This document shows, in pieces, positions 17,696 through 25,590 of a stretch of 53,665 bases of DNA (positions are counted from its first letter, which is position 1; each line of letters starts with the position of its first letter). The notes beneath the pieces are model-generated. The model made no database searches. It was not told the DNA's origin and was given only the letters and a program-made list of their open reading frames with translations. Location of the stretch: assembly GCF_934202705.1 (NCBI RefSeq), contig NZ_CAKPYE010000012.1, positions 1 through 53,665 of the forward strand, in the 5' to 3' direction. The stretch is from an uncultured Limosilactobacillus sp. (GTDB taxonomy: Bacteria; Bacillota; Bacilli; Lactobacillales; Lactobacillaceae). The position numbers and the translations under genes were made by a program.

Positions 17696-18059
17696 GATTT
17701 GTCGTCTCCTTTTCTAAAACTACCTGTGTTACTACTAGTTTACCAGTATGGCTAACTGAAGCCAAAGATTGTCCTGGAAAAGGTGACTTAGTGATCACCG
17801 GTTTACCCTGGCCATTATCAAGAATTTCAATATCTTGGAAGCCCACTTGCTGACCAATGCCGGTCCCATAGGCTTTCGCGAACGATTCTTTCAGTGACCA
17901 GCGACCACTTAAATACTCCCATTGCCGTTGACCTTGCAACTGAGTCATTTGCTGCCGTTCATTGCTGGTTAAGACTTTGGTAATAAATTGCGGTTGGTTT
18001 GCGACCACTTTTTTTACGCGTTCAATTTCTGTGAGATCAATGCCAATTCCCTGTAACAT
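17688..18059 (-). CDS. acpS: Holo-[acyl-carrier-protein] synthase
   Basis: Transfers 4'-phosphopantetheine from CoA to acyl carrier protein. The magnesium site residues are in GIGIDLTEIERVK and WSLKESFAKAYGTG. 123 residues. The frame is open from a GTG at 18068, but AGGTG stands 6 nt before the ATG at 18059 and overlaps that GTG, so the ATG is preferred. It lies 19 bp after cshA and overlaps alr by 8 nt; acpS next to alr is a common Firmicute order. Confidence 0.94.
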   Translation of the reverse strand: MLQGIGIDLTEIERVKKVVANQPQFITKVLTSNERQQMTQLQGQRQWEYLSGRWSLKESFAKAYGTGIGQQVGFQDIEILDNGQGKPVITKSPFPGQSLASVSHTGKLVVTQVVLEKETTNHE

Positions 18060-18078
18060 TTCTGTCACCTGATTTCAA

Positions 18079-19548
18079 CTAATCCTTTTTGCGACGCACA
18101 CTAAACTTATGGTTCTTGGAACGGCGCTTCCCATTACCGTAGCGCCGGTGCTCACCTGCATTATGACGACCACGATAATGATGATTATTCCGCCCATTGC
18201 GACCGTGATATTGATGACGGTGCCGCTTTGGCAACGGCCGTTCTGGAGTAATCTTGACTGGAACTTGGCTAGCATCATCAGTCGTTAAGTCATTTAATAA
18301 TGCTGCAACTAGATCAACGGCATCATGGCTAGCCAGTAATTTTTCCGCTGATTCACGATACTTATCGGTAGCATCATCATTAATTAGATCATCAATATCA
18401 TTAACTGCGCTCGCGACTTGTCCACGGAACGCTTCTTCCTCAGTCGGTGGTTTCAGTGGTAACATCCGCACCCGTGTTAACTTTTCAATTTCGTGGAGAT
18501 AATCCATTTCATTTGGCGTTACAAAAGTTAACGACACGCCATGATGTCCGGCACGGCCCGTCCGTCCAATCCGATGAACGTAACTGTCCGGATCTGACGG
18601 AATATCATAATTATAAACGTGAGTTACTCCAGAAATATCTAATCCCCGGGCGGCGACATCCGTTGCAACTAAGATGTCCAAATCACCATGTTTAAATTTC
18701 TTCATGATCTTGGAACGACGATCTTGGGTAAGGTCACCATGAATGCCGGCCGCATTATAACCACGCGCAACGAGTCCCTTTGATAATTCATCGACCCGGC
18801 GTTTGGTTCGGCCAAAGACAATCGTTAAATCAGGATCCTGAACATCGATCAGCCGGGTCATAATATCAAACTTTTCATAATCCTTAGCACGGACATAATA
18901 TTGATCCACTAAATCCGTTGTCAGTTCCTTTGCCTTAATCTTAACGGTTTGTGGTTCATGCATAAATTGCACCCCAATCCGTTTGATTTCCGGTGGCATC
19001 GTCGCTGAGAACAATAGCGTTTGTCGCTGTTCGGGAGTTTCCTTAATGATTGCCTCGATATCATCCAAGAACCCCATGTTCAACATTTCATCCGCTTCAT
19101 CCAAAACTAACGTCTGAATATGGTCTAACTTGACTGTTCCCCGACTAATATGGTCGCGTAACCGTCCTGGTGTACCAACCAAAATTTGGGGGTGCTTTTT
19201 CAAGGCATTAATTTGTCGGCGAATATCAGCACCACCGTATACTACTTGAACCTTAACATGCTTGTCATGGCCCAATCGATATAATTCTTCCTGAGTTTGA
19301 ATCGCTAATTCCCGGGTTGGCGAAATCACGATTGCTTGGATTGCTGGATTGTCTAAATCCACGTGCTCAATAATGGGTAACCCAAACGCCGCGGTTTTCC
19401 CAGTCCCTGTTTGAGCCTGACCAATCACATCCTGTCCTTTTAAAACCATTGGAATCGTCTGTGCCTGGATTGGCGTGGCTTCTTCGTAGCCACTTTGTTT
19501 AACGGCTCGTAATAAGCTCTTTGATAAACCTAATTCTCCAAATTTCAA
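18079..19548 (-). CDS. cshA: DEAD-box RNA helicase CshA type
   Basis: ATP-dependent RNA helicase, in Bacillus and Staphylococcus part of the RNA degradation machinery and of cold adaptation. Visible motifs: Q-motif FGELGLSKSLLRAV to TPIQAQTIP, Walker A AQTGTGKTAAFG, DEAD in VLDEADEMLNMG, SAT in LFSATMP, and HRIGRTGRAG. The C-terminal tail of about 60 residues is rich in Arg, His, Gly and Asn. I start it at TTG 19548 (489 residues), 5 nt after GAGGTGG; the frame extends upstream into the murF terminator, which cannot be coding. Confidence 0.95.
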   Translation of the reverse strand: MKFGELGLSKSLLRAVKQSGYEEATPIQAQTIPMVLKGQDVIGQAQTGTGKTAAFGLPIIEHVDLDNPAIQAIVISPTRELAIQTQEELYRLGHDKHVKVQVVYGGADIRRQINALKKHPQILVGTPGRLRDHISRGTVKLDHIQTLVLDEADEMLNMGFLDDIEAIIKETPEQRQTLLFSATMPPEIKRIGVQFMHEPQTVKIKAKELTTDLVDQYYVRAKDYEKFDIMTRLIDVQDPDLTIVFGRTKRRVDELSKGLVARGYNAAGIHGDLTQDRRSKIMKKFKHGDLDILVATDVAARGLDISGVTHVYNYDIPSDPDSYVHRIGRTGRAGHHGVSLTFVTPNEMDYLHEIEKLTRVRMLPLKPPTEEEAFRGQVASAVNDIDDLINDDATDKYRESAEKLLASHDAVDLVAALLNDLTTDDASQVPVKITPERPLPKRHRHQYHGRNGRNNHHYRGRHNAGEHRRYGNGKRRSKNHKFSVRRKKD

Positions 19549-19575
19549 AAAATCCACCTCATCTTTGTTTCTGAT

Positions 19576-19625
19576 GAAAACACCACTACTTAATTGGCGT
19601 TGATATCTGGCCAATAGTAGTGGTG
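19576..19625 (-). terminator. Terminator of murF
   Basis: Minus-strand 10-bp stem CACCACTACT (19625-19616 with 19590-19581) enclosing an ATTGGC/GCCAAT inner stem, followed by TTTTC. It begins within 10 bp of the murF stop. Confidence 0.8.
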
Positions 19626-19632
19626 CCAAACA

Positions 19633-21012
19633 TTATTTTACTTTTAGTGCGTTTAAAACTTTTTCTAAGTGAATGCCATGACTACCCTTTAATAGAACGA
19701 TATCATCCGCTTGAATTGTCTTTTGTAGATCATTAATCAGCTGATCTTGATCGTCAGTATCATAATGATACAAATCATTTTCTGGATAACCATCTGCCAA
19801 TAATTGTTTTTGGAGGGCCACCATTTCATCACCCACCAGAAATACCTTTTGGAAGTGTTGGTGATCAATCTCCGCTGCCAATCCAGCATGGAGCTTTGCT
19901 GAAGCATCACCAAGTTCGAGCATATCTCCGAGAACGATTACCCGTCGACCGGTTTCCGGTAATTCGTTAAGGGTTTCTAAGACCTCTTTCACGGCCGTTG
20001 GATTAGAATTATACACATCAGACAAAATCTTTTCGTCCTGCTGACCAGTTAGCCATTCCGCCCGATTTTCGGTTAGGTGAACGTTAGCTAGTCCGATCTT
20101 AATATGGTTTGCTGTTACATGCAAAAGGTGACCAACCATCATCGCAGCAAGGGCATTGTTGACGTTGTACTCACCAATCATTGGCACCTGAAATTCTTCA
20201 TCCGGCCACAGATTAACCTTAAACCGTAAATCATGATCAGATTGTTCAACACTGGTTGCATAAATATCATTATCTAATTGTCGGCCAAAGGTCCTTTGCA
20301 CTTGCTTAAGATTTTTGGTGCGTTCACGTAATAACGGTTCATCACCATTATAAACAAACGTCCCATCTTCTCGCAGACCATGGGTAATCTCCATCTTTGC
20401 ATCGGCAATTCGATCACGAGTGCCAAAAAATTCAATATGCGCCTCACCAATCATTGTTAAAACTGCAATGTCTGGCGTTACCAATTTACTCAATTCATCT
20501 AACTCACCAAAATGGCTCATCCCCATTTCGACCACTACGGCTTCCGTATTGGATTCCATATTAAGAAGTGTTACTGGAACACCAATCGCATTGTTAAAAT
20601 TGGCATGCGTCTTGGTAACGTTCATTTGGGTGCTCAGAATTGAAGCAATCATGTCCTTTGTGGTCGTCTTACCGTTGCTTCCACTGACGGCAACGACCCA
20701 AGGATTGATTTTGTGCAGGTAGTACTTTCCTAAGTGCTGGAGCGCCCGCAACGGGTCATCCACGACAATCCGCGGGTAGCCATCGTCATCATATGGATGA
20801 TCAGCCGCCCATAAGGTTGCGTTCGCCCCATTTTTAAATGCAGTTGCTACAAACTCATGACCATCTCGAGCTCCTTGTAGCGGAATAAATAAATCACCGT
20901 TCTTGAGGTTGCGACTGTCAAAAGCAACACCTGATACTTCAACCTCAGACCACTGCTCAATATCATTTTGTGCATCCACCGCCCGGGCGATTTCCGCGAT
21001 GTTCATTTTCAT
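19633..21012 (-). CDS. murF: UDP-MurNAc-tripeptide-D-Ala-D-Ala ligase
   Basis: Adds the D-alanyl-D-alanine dipeptide to the UDP-MurNAc tripeptide in the cytosol. The ATP loop GSNGKTT is at residues 111-117; DSRNLKNGDLF is typical of the N-terminal domain and SNPTAV with GDMLELG of the C-terminal part. 459 residues. AGAGGA stands 6 nt before the first of two close ATGs. It is transcribed from its own promoter and ends in a terminator, so it is a single-gene unit before cshA. Confidence 0.96.
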   Translation of the reverse strand: MKMNIAEIARAVDAQNDIEQWSEVEVSGVAFDSRNLKNGDLFIPLQGARDGHEFVATAFKNGANATLWAADHPYDDDGYPRIVVDDPLRALQHLGKYYLHKINPWVVAVSGSNGKTTTKDMIASILSTQMNVTKTHANFNNAIGVPVTLLNMESNTEAVVVEMGMSHFGELDELSKLVTPDIAVLTMIGEAHIEFFGTRDRIADAKMEITHGLREDGTFVYNGDEPLLRERTKNLKQVQRTFGRQLDNDIYATSVEQSDHDLRFKVNLWPDEEFQVPMIGEYNVNNALAAMMVGHLLHVTANHIKIGLANVHLTENRAEWLTGQQDEKILSDVYNSNPTAVKEVLETLNELPETGRRVIVLGDMLELGDASAKLHAGLAAEIDHQHFQKVFLVGDEMVALQKQLLADGYPENDLYHYDTDDQDQLINDLQKTIQADDIVLLKGSHGIHLEKVLNALKVK

Positions 21013-21056
21013 GAGTATTCCTCTTCTTCTTTCATCCAGTTAATGATCAAGTTAAA

Positions 21057-21086
21057 ATTATATCACTGTTCGCCCTATCGGGACAA
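21057..21086 (-). promoter_or_regulatory. Predicted murF promoter
   Basis: Minus-strand -35 TTGTCC (21086-21081), 18 bp, -10 TATAAT (21062-21057), about 45 bp before murF. Confidence 0.65.
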
Positions 21087-21087
21087 T

Positions 21088-21115
21088 ATAAAAAGCCAAC
21101 CATTTCTGGTTAGCT
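21088..21115 (-). terminator. Terminator of lemA-htpX
   Basis: Minus-strand 9-bp stem (AGCTAACCA at 21115-21107 with 21102-21094, one G-T pair), GAAA tetraloop and five Ts. It starts 2 bp after the htpX stop. Confidence 0.9.
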
Positions 21116-21117
21116 TA

Positions 21118-22011
21118 TTACATCCGCTGTAAACGGGCAATTCGATCGTCCAACGGTGGGTGCGTATCAAAAAGATGACTAAACCACCGTTTTTTTCCAT
21201 TTTTCTCTGGATCACTAATGTACAGGGCAGACGAATTGGGATCTGGGTCCCTCATTGGCTGCGCATTTTTTAACTTCGTTAACGCTGAGATCATTCCATG
21301 CGGATTTCTCGTTAGTTCAACCGAACCAGCATCAGCTAAATACTCACGGTTCCTCGATAACGCCATTTGCGCAATTGAAGCCGCCAGCGGCGCTAAAATA
21401 ATTAGTAAAATCGAACCAAAGACCGCAATGACCCCTGATCCATCACGATCATCATCACGGTTGCTGCCGCCGAACCACCAAAAGTGACTAACAAATCCCG
21501 TCAGAGCACCAATTGCCGAAGCAAGAGCCAACGCAATTGTTTGGAGACGAATGTCATAATTACGAACGTGCGACATTTCATGGCCCATCACCCCTTCTAA
21601 TTCTTCACGGTTCATCATCTGTAACAAGCCTGTGGTTGCCGCTACTGCCGCATGTTCTGGATTATTCCCCGTTGCAAATGCATTCGGACTAGGATCATCA
21701 ATAATAAACACTCGTGGCATTGGCACTTGAGCAACCATCGCCATATCTTCAACGACATGCCATAACTCGGGAGCTTCATCTGCAGAGTGAATTTCGCGGG
21801 CATGATTCATCCGCATCACCACCTCTGTTGATTGGCCAACCATCACTGAAATGTAGATGAGAGCAATTACCAACGCAATTACGATCCCGCCAGTAGCAGT
21901 CCCTGCAAAGAGATAGCCCACTGCCGCGCCAACCAATGCCACAAGGGCAGTAAATCCTGTCATCACCACAATTGTCATCCGTTTATTTCGTGCAATTTGT
22001 TGGTATAACAT
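21118..22011 (-). CDS. htpX: Membrane zinc metalloprotease HtpX
   Basis: Membrane protease that takes part in quality control of membrane proteins. The zinc site is HEMSH at residues 144-148 with a further Glu in REYLADAGSVELTR. There are two N-terminal membrane segments (about 15-35 and 40-60) and two after the active site. 297 residues, normal. GGTGA stands 6 nt before the ATG, just after the lemA stop. The lemA-htpX pairing is common in lactobacilli. Confidence 0.95.
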   Translation of the reverse strand: MLYQQIARNKRMTIVVMTGFTALVALVGAAVGYLFAGTATGGIVIALVIALIYISVMVGQSTEVVMRMNHAREIHSADEAPELWHVVEDMAMVAQVPMPRVFIIDDPSPNAFATGNNPEHAAVAATTGLLQMMNREELEGVMGHEMSHVRNYDIRLQTIALALASAIGALTGFVSHFWWFGGSNRDDDRDGSGVIAVFGSILLIILAPLAASIAQMALSRNREYLADAGSVELTRNPHGMISALTKLKNAQPMRDPDPNSSALYISDPEKNGKKRWFSHLFDTHPPLDDRIARLQRM

Positions 22012-22025
22012 CAGCGTTCACCAAC

Positions 22026-22595
22026 CTATTGGTCTAAGTCACTGAAGTCAACTTGTGGGTTTGCCTTCGCTGATTCAGTAACTTTGAGGTATTCAAGCTT
22101 CGTAAAGTGATGAATACCTGCCACAATGTTCGCTGGAAAAGTTTGAATTCGGGCATCAAAAGCAGCGACTGTTGAATTATATAGCTGACGGGAATACGCA
22201 ATTTTATTTTCTGTATTACTCAGTTCTTCCATTAGCTTGCTAAATTCATTACTAGCCTTTAAATCTGGATAGTTTTCTGCCACTGCGTACAGGGAATTCA
22301 GTGCACCAGTCAACCGATCAGAAACCGCCATCTTTTCTTGCCGGGCATCCGCTGGCAAATCTCTAATTTGTTGACGAAGTGCCGTCACCTTTTCCAAGGT
22401 TTTGGCCTCATATTTACTGTAGCCTTTAACCGTCCTTACTAAATTTGGAATTAAATCGTTTCGTCGTTGCAATTGCACGTCAATCTGACTCCACGATTCT
22501 TCAGCGTTGGTCCGCATCTTGACCAATCCATTATAAATACTGATATATAATAGGACGAGTAAAGCAACGATTACGATAATAATAATTGTTGTCAT
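22026..22595 (-). CDS. lemA: LemA family membrane protein
   Basis: An N-terminal membrane anchor (about residues 3-22, IIIIVIVALLVLLYISIYNG) is followed by an all-helical domain with the LemA signatures RRNDLIPNLVRTVKGY and the C-terminal FPANIVAGIHHF. 189 residues. The molecular function of the family is unknown. AAAGGAG lies 9 nt before the ATG. It is co-transcribed with htpX, 14 bp downstream, which suggests a shared role at the membrane. Confidence 0.92.
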   Translation of the reverse strand: MTTIIIIVIVALLVLLYISIYNGLVKMRTNAEESWSQIDVQLQRRNDLIPNLVRTVKGYSKYEAKTLEKVTALRQQIRDLPADARQEKMAVSDRLTGALNSLYAVAENYPDLKASNEFSKLMEELSNTENKIAYSRQLYNSTVAAFDARIQTFPANIVAGIHHFTKLEYLKVTESAKANPQVDFSDLDQ

Positions 22596-22724
22596 TCGAT
22601 CAATCTCCTTTAATATTTTTATATAATGGTACCAGTGATTTGAATGCAGGAAAAGTTAAGTTTTTCCTAAAAACACTGATTATCATCGCCTTTTCCAAAA
22701 ATCAATCAGAAATGAGGAATCTAT

Positions 22725-23186
22725 ATGAAAGTTTTATTCGTTTGTCTCGGTAATATTTGTCGTTCACCACTGGCCGAAGCAATGTTTCGTCAAATGGTAG
22801 CAGATCACGGCCTCACTGACCAGGTGACCGTTGATTCTGCTGGGACTAGCAGTGAGGAAGAGGGTAATCACCCCTACCCTGGAATTCAACACATCATGAC
22901 CAAGTATCACCTGGCTGGTCACCAACTGGTCTCCCGGCCAATCACCCAGGCTGATTTTGAACAATTTGACCTCATTATCGGTATGGACGAGATGAATCTC
23001 CACCATCTCCACGCCATTGCCCCTGCAGATGCTCAGCATAAAATCCATGGTATTTACGACTTAGTCCCAGGCAAACAGGGTCGAGCTATTCCTGACCCTT
23101 GGTATACTCATGAATTTCAAAAAACCTATGACGCGCTCCATGAAGCACTACCATATTGGTTAGATTATGTGGTTGACCATCAATAA
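22725..23186 (+). CDS. Low molecular weight protein tyrosine phosphatase
   Basis: Removes phosphate from phosphotyrosine; in Gram-positive bacteria such enzymes often act on tyrosine kinases of polysaccharide synthesis. The P-loop VCLGNICRSP holds nucleophile C7 and R13, and the general acid Asp is in IPDPWY. 153 residues, as in the family. GAGG stands 8 nt before the ATG. It is a single gene divergent from lemA and convergent with the sortase gene; no kinase gene is nearby, so the target is unknown. The 125-bp upstream space has an AGGAAAA/TTTTCCT inverted repeat but no clear promoter. Confidence 0.93.
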   Translation: MKVLFVCLGNICRSPLAEAMFRQMVADHGLTDQVTVDSAGTSSEEEGNHPYPGIQHIMTKYHLAGHQLVSRPITQADFEQFDLIIGMDEMNLHHLHAIAPADAQHKIHGIYDLVPGKQGRAIPDPWYTHEFQKTYDALHEALPYWLDYVVDHQ

Positions 23187-23226
23187 TTACTAAAAAAGGA
23201 GGGATCCCCCTCCTTTTTTAGTAATT
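23185..23226. terminator. Bidirectional terminator between phosphatase and sortase genes
   Basis: A perfect inverted repeat of about 18 bp per arm (AATTACTAAAAAAGGAGG with 23209-23226) with a short loop and A/T runs on both sides. Both stop codons overlap or abut its arms. Confidence 0.95.
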
Positions 23227-23911
23227 AACGATTTGTATAGCCACGACTAAGGCTCTTTTGTACCTTAACTGGTGCCTGCTTAAACTTCATTGACTTCACA
23301 TATGCTCCTCTAATCATCAACCGCCGGGAACCGGTTTTATTGCACGTGATGAGGGTAACAATCTTTTCTGGCGTATTGTCAACAACATCCACCCGCGTTG
23401 CATCAATAAACTGCCGTTGGGTAATCCGATATTCATAAATATTTGTCATATCCGTCAAATAAATTTTCTGTCCCACTTTGGCATCATAGTACAATGGCGA
23501 GAATAAAATCCGTGAGCCATGAGCCATATTGTGGCCGGCCAACGCATAGTTACCTTGGCCCATCTGCTGGTCAGCACGCATTGTTCCTGCCGCTAGCGCT
23601 AACGTGTTATTATCAACACCCTTACCAATGGGTACGGACATTTTAATCGCGGGAATTGAGATGACCCCAATTACGTTAATGGACTGGCGTTTAGCTCGCG
23701 CTCGTGCTACCGATTGTAAGTTTAAATCTTGCACATTGCTAAAGTCATATCGCGCCTTTTTTTGATTATTCTTTTTCACTGTTTGCTGCGTAATTTGGGG
23801 ATGATATGTCCCAACTAAGTAATACTTAATCTGTTGGTTAAAGATTAATACTAAGCTCACAATGAAGAGGACGACAATGGTCGTCCAGCGCAACCATGGT
23901 TTCTTTTTCAT
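23225..23911 (-). CDS. srtA: Class A sortase
   Basis: Membrane-anchored transpeptidase that links LPxTG surface proteins to the cell wall. A membrane segment covers about residues 8-25. Catalytic residues are H127 in ALAGHNM, C190 in TLITC and Arg at 196-197 in GSRRLMIRG. 228 residues. The RBS (TAGGT) is modest, 7 nt before the ATG. It is a single gene divergent from an MFS gene. No LPxTG substrate gene lies in the window, consistent with a housekeeping SrtA. Confidence 0.95.
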   Translation of the reverse strand: MKKKPWLRWTTIVVLFIVSLVLIFNQQIKYYLVGTYHPQITQQTVKKNNQKKARYDFSNVQDLNLQSVARARAKRQSINVIGVISIPAIKMSVPIGKGVDNNTLALAAGTMRADQQMGQGNYALAGHNMAHGSRILFSPLYYDAKVGQKIYLTDMTNIYEYRITQRQFIDATRVDVVDNTPEKIVTLITCNKTGSRRLMIRGAYVKSMKFKQAPVKVQKSLSRGYTNR

Positions 23912-23933
23912 TCTTTTACCTACTTTTCGTTAG

Positions 23934-23942
23934 TGTTATGAT
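23934..23942 (+). promoter_or_regulatory. Predicted extended -10 promoter of the MFS gene
   Basis: TGTTATGAT (23934-23942) with a weak TTTACC at 23915-23920 about 16 bp upstream. It overlaps the divergent sortase leader and supports a start codon further downstream than the longest frame. Confidence 0.4.
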
Positions 23943-23985
23943 AACAGAATTAGTATACAACATTTTGAACGGGAGTGTGATAATA

Positions 23986-25197
23986 TTGTCCAGTCAACAG
24001 CCAGTGTGTATTAGAAATCTCCGGGTACTTTCCGTGGGCGTGTTCTTTGCTGGAATGGGATTTTCTGAAATTATGCCTTTCCTGTCACTCTACATTGCGA
24101 CACTCGGCCACTATTCACATCAACAACTTAATTTTTATTCAGGCGTTGTTTTTGCGGTTATGTACTGCGTCTCTGCAGTTGTCTCCCCGTACTGGGGAAA
24201 ACTAGCCGATCAAAAAGGACGGAAGCCGATGATCCTTCGTGCTTCCCTCGGTATGGCAATCGTTATCGCCACAATGGGGCTGGTAACCAATGTTTGGCAA
24301 TTAATCGCTCTGCGAATGGCTCAAGGAGTGTTTGCTGGCTTCGTTAGCAATTCCAACGCCCTAATCGCAACTGAAACCCCAAAAGAAAAATCTGGTCAGG
24401 CCCTAGGAACCATGGCAGCTGGCGTAACTGGTGGCAACTTACTAGGCCCCTTACTTGGTGGAACCCTGGCCGAAATTTTTAATTATCGAGTCACCTTCTT
24501 TATCACCGGAACCATTCTCTTCATGATTTTCCTTGGTTGCCTCCTCTTCGTTCATGAGGAAGGTTTCCAACCAGTTCAAGATCAAAAACTCGAACGCGCC
24601 AGTGGGGTAATCCATGAATTACACTCACCACAGGTCATTTTTGGTCTCTTAATTACCACGATGATTATTCAAGCCGCCAATAATTCTATTAATCCGATCA
24701 TTTCGCTCTTCATTAAAGAACTGATGCATAATTGCAAAGGGGTTACCTTTGTCAGCGGCGTGATTGCAGCCCTTCCCGGAATTGCAACAATGGTTGCCGC
24801 ACCCTTACTTGGACGATTAGGTGATCAAATTGGCACCCAAAAAATTCTGATTGCTGGGTTCATCGTTAGCACCATCTGCTTTATTCCAAGTGCTTTTGTT
24901 CAGAATCCCTGGCAATTAGGGGTCTTCCGTTTCACTATCGGCATTGCCGATGCATCACTCTTCCCACAAGTTCAAACGTTGTTAACTAAGAATTCTCCCA
25001 GTCAATTAACTGGTCGCATCTTCAGTTGGAATCAAAGTTTTATGTATATTGGTAACATCCTGGGCCCCTTAATTGGGGGCTTAGTTGCCGGCCTATACGA
25101 TTATCGGGCAGTCTTTCTGTCCACTGCCTTTCTCGTGGTGATTAACCTAATCCTATTTATCATTAACGTTTATCATCCACTGCAAACCCAGAACTAA
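23986..25197 (+). CDS. MFS multidrug-type transporter (DHA1)
   Basis: About 12 membrane segments in 403 residues. Motif A between TM2 and TM3 appears as YWGKLADQKGRKPMI, and the TM5 motif C as GVTGGNLLGPLLGG; these indicate a proton antiporter of the drug-exporter type, close in layout to PmrA/NorA-like proteins. The frame is open to 23896, but that part overlaps the sortase start and the promoter; I chose TTG 23986, which follows GGGAG by 10 nt. The substrate is unknown. Confidence 0.85.
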   Translation: MSSQQPVCIRNLRVLSVGVFFAGMGFSEIMPFLSLYIATLGHYSHQQLNFYSGVVFAVMYCVSAVVSPYWGKLADQKGRKPMILRASLGMAIVIATMGLVTNVWQLIALRMAQGVFAGFVSNSNALIATETPKEKSGQALGTMAAGVTGGNLLGPLLGGTLAEIFNYRVTFFITGTILFMIFLGCLLFVHEEGFQPVQDQKLERASGVIHELHSPQVIFGLLITTMIIQAANNSINPIISLFIKELMHNCKGVTFVSGVIAALPGIATMVAAPLLGRLGDQIGTQKILIAGFIVSTICFIPSAFVQNPWQLGVFRFTIGIADASLFPQVQTLLTKNSPSQLTGRIFSWNQSFMYIGNILGPLIGGLVAGLYDYRAVFLSTAFLVVINLILFIINVYHPLQTQN

Positions 25198-25228
25198 AAA
25201 AGATCCCGGAAAACCGGGATCTTTTTTT
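25196..25228. terminator. Bidirectional terminator between the MFS gene and rpmE2
   Basis: GATCCCGG/CCGGGATC stem flanked by six As and seven Ts, giving a 14-bp inverted repeat with an AAAA loop. It overlaps the MFS stop codon and lies 15 bp from the rpmE2 stop. Confidence 0.95.
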
Positions 25229-25242
25229 GATCATCGTACAGC

Positions 25243-25494
25243 TTAGTTGTTCTTGAAACCGTACTTCTTGTTGAACTTGTCGACTGCCCCATCGGCTTGA
25301 GTAAACTTTTGCTTACCAGTGTAGAATGGGTGTGAGTCAGAAGTAACTTCAACCCGAATCAATGGGTATTCGTTACCGTCTTCCCACTTTACAGTTTCCT
25401 TTGAAGTTGCAGTTGAGCCAGATAAGAACTTGTAGCCAGTTGAAGAATCTTCAAAAACTACGTAGTGATAATCTGGATGAATTCCTTTTTTCAT
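25243..25494 (-). CDS. rpmE2: Ribosomal protein bL31 type B
   Basis: 83-residue 50S protein. It begins MKKGIHPDYHYVVFEDSS and contains VTSDSHPFYTGKQKF, the L31 type B signature; the zinc-binding cysteines of type A L31 are absent, as expected for the zinc-independent form. AAAGGAG is 10 nt before the ATG. It follows murA2, matching the murAB-rho-rpmE neighbourhood of B. subtilis without rho. A zinc-free L31 near a zinc uptake operon is common in Firmicutes and need not imply Zur control. Confidence 0.97.
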   Translation of the reverse strand: MKKGIHPDYHYVVFEDSSTGYKFLSGSTATSKETVKWEDGNEYPLIRVEVTSDSHPFYTGKQKFTQADGAVDKFNKKYGFKNN

Positions 25495-25556
25495 AATTTA
25501 TACGCTCCTTTGCCATGAATCATTGCCTGAAACATAGTTATTTTTACAACTACGAT

Positions 25557-25585
25557 AGAATAACATAAATCGAAACTGAACGCAA
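25557..25585 (-). promoter_or_regulatory. Predicted rpmE2 promoter
   Basis: Minus-strand -35 TTGCGT (25585-25580), 17 bp, extended -10 TGTTATTCT with TATTCT at 25562-25557. The leader of about 55 nt contains a small TAGTT/AACTA hairpin. Confidence 0.65.
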
Positions 25586-25590
25586 ACTAA

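Noticed and set aside
18075..18278. Open frames on other strands or frames over the His/Arg-rich tail of cshA
   Set aside because: They follow the compositional bias of the real gene and have no RBS of their own.
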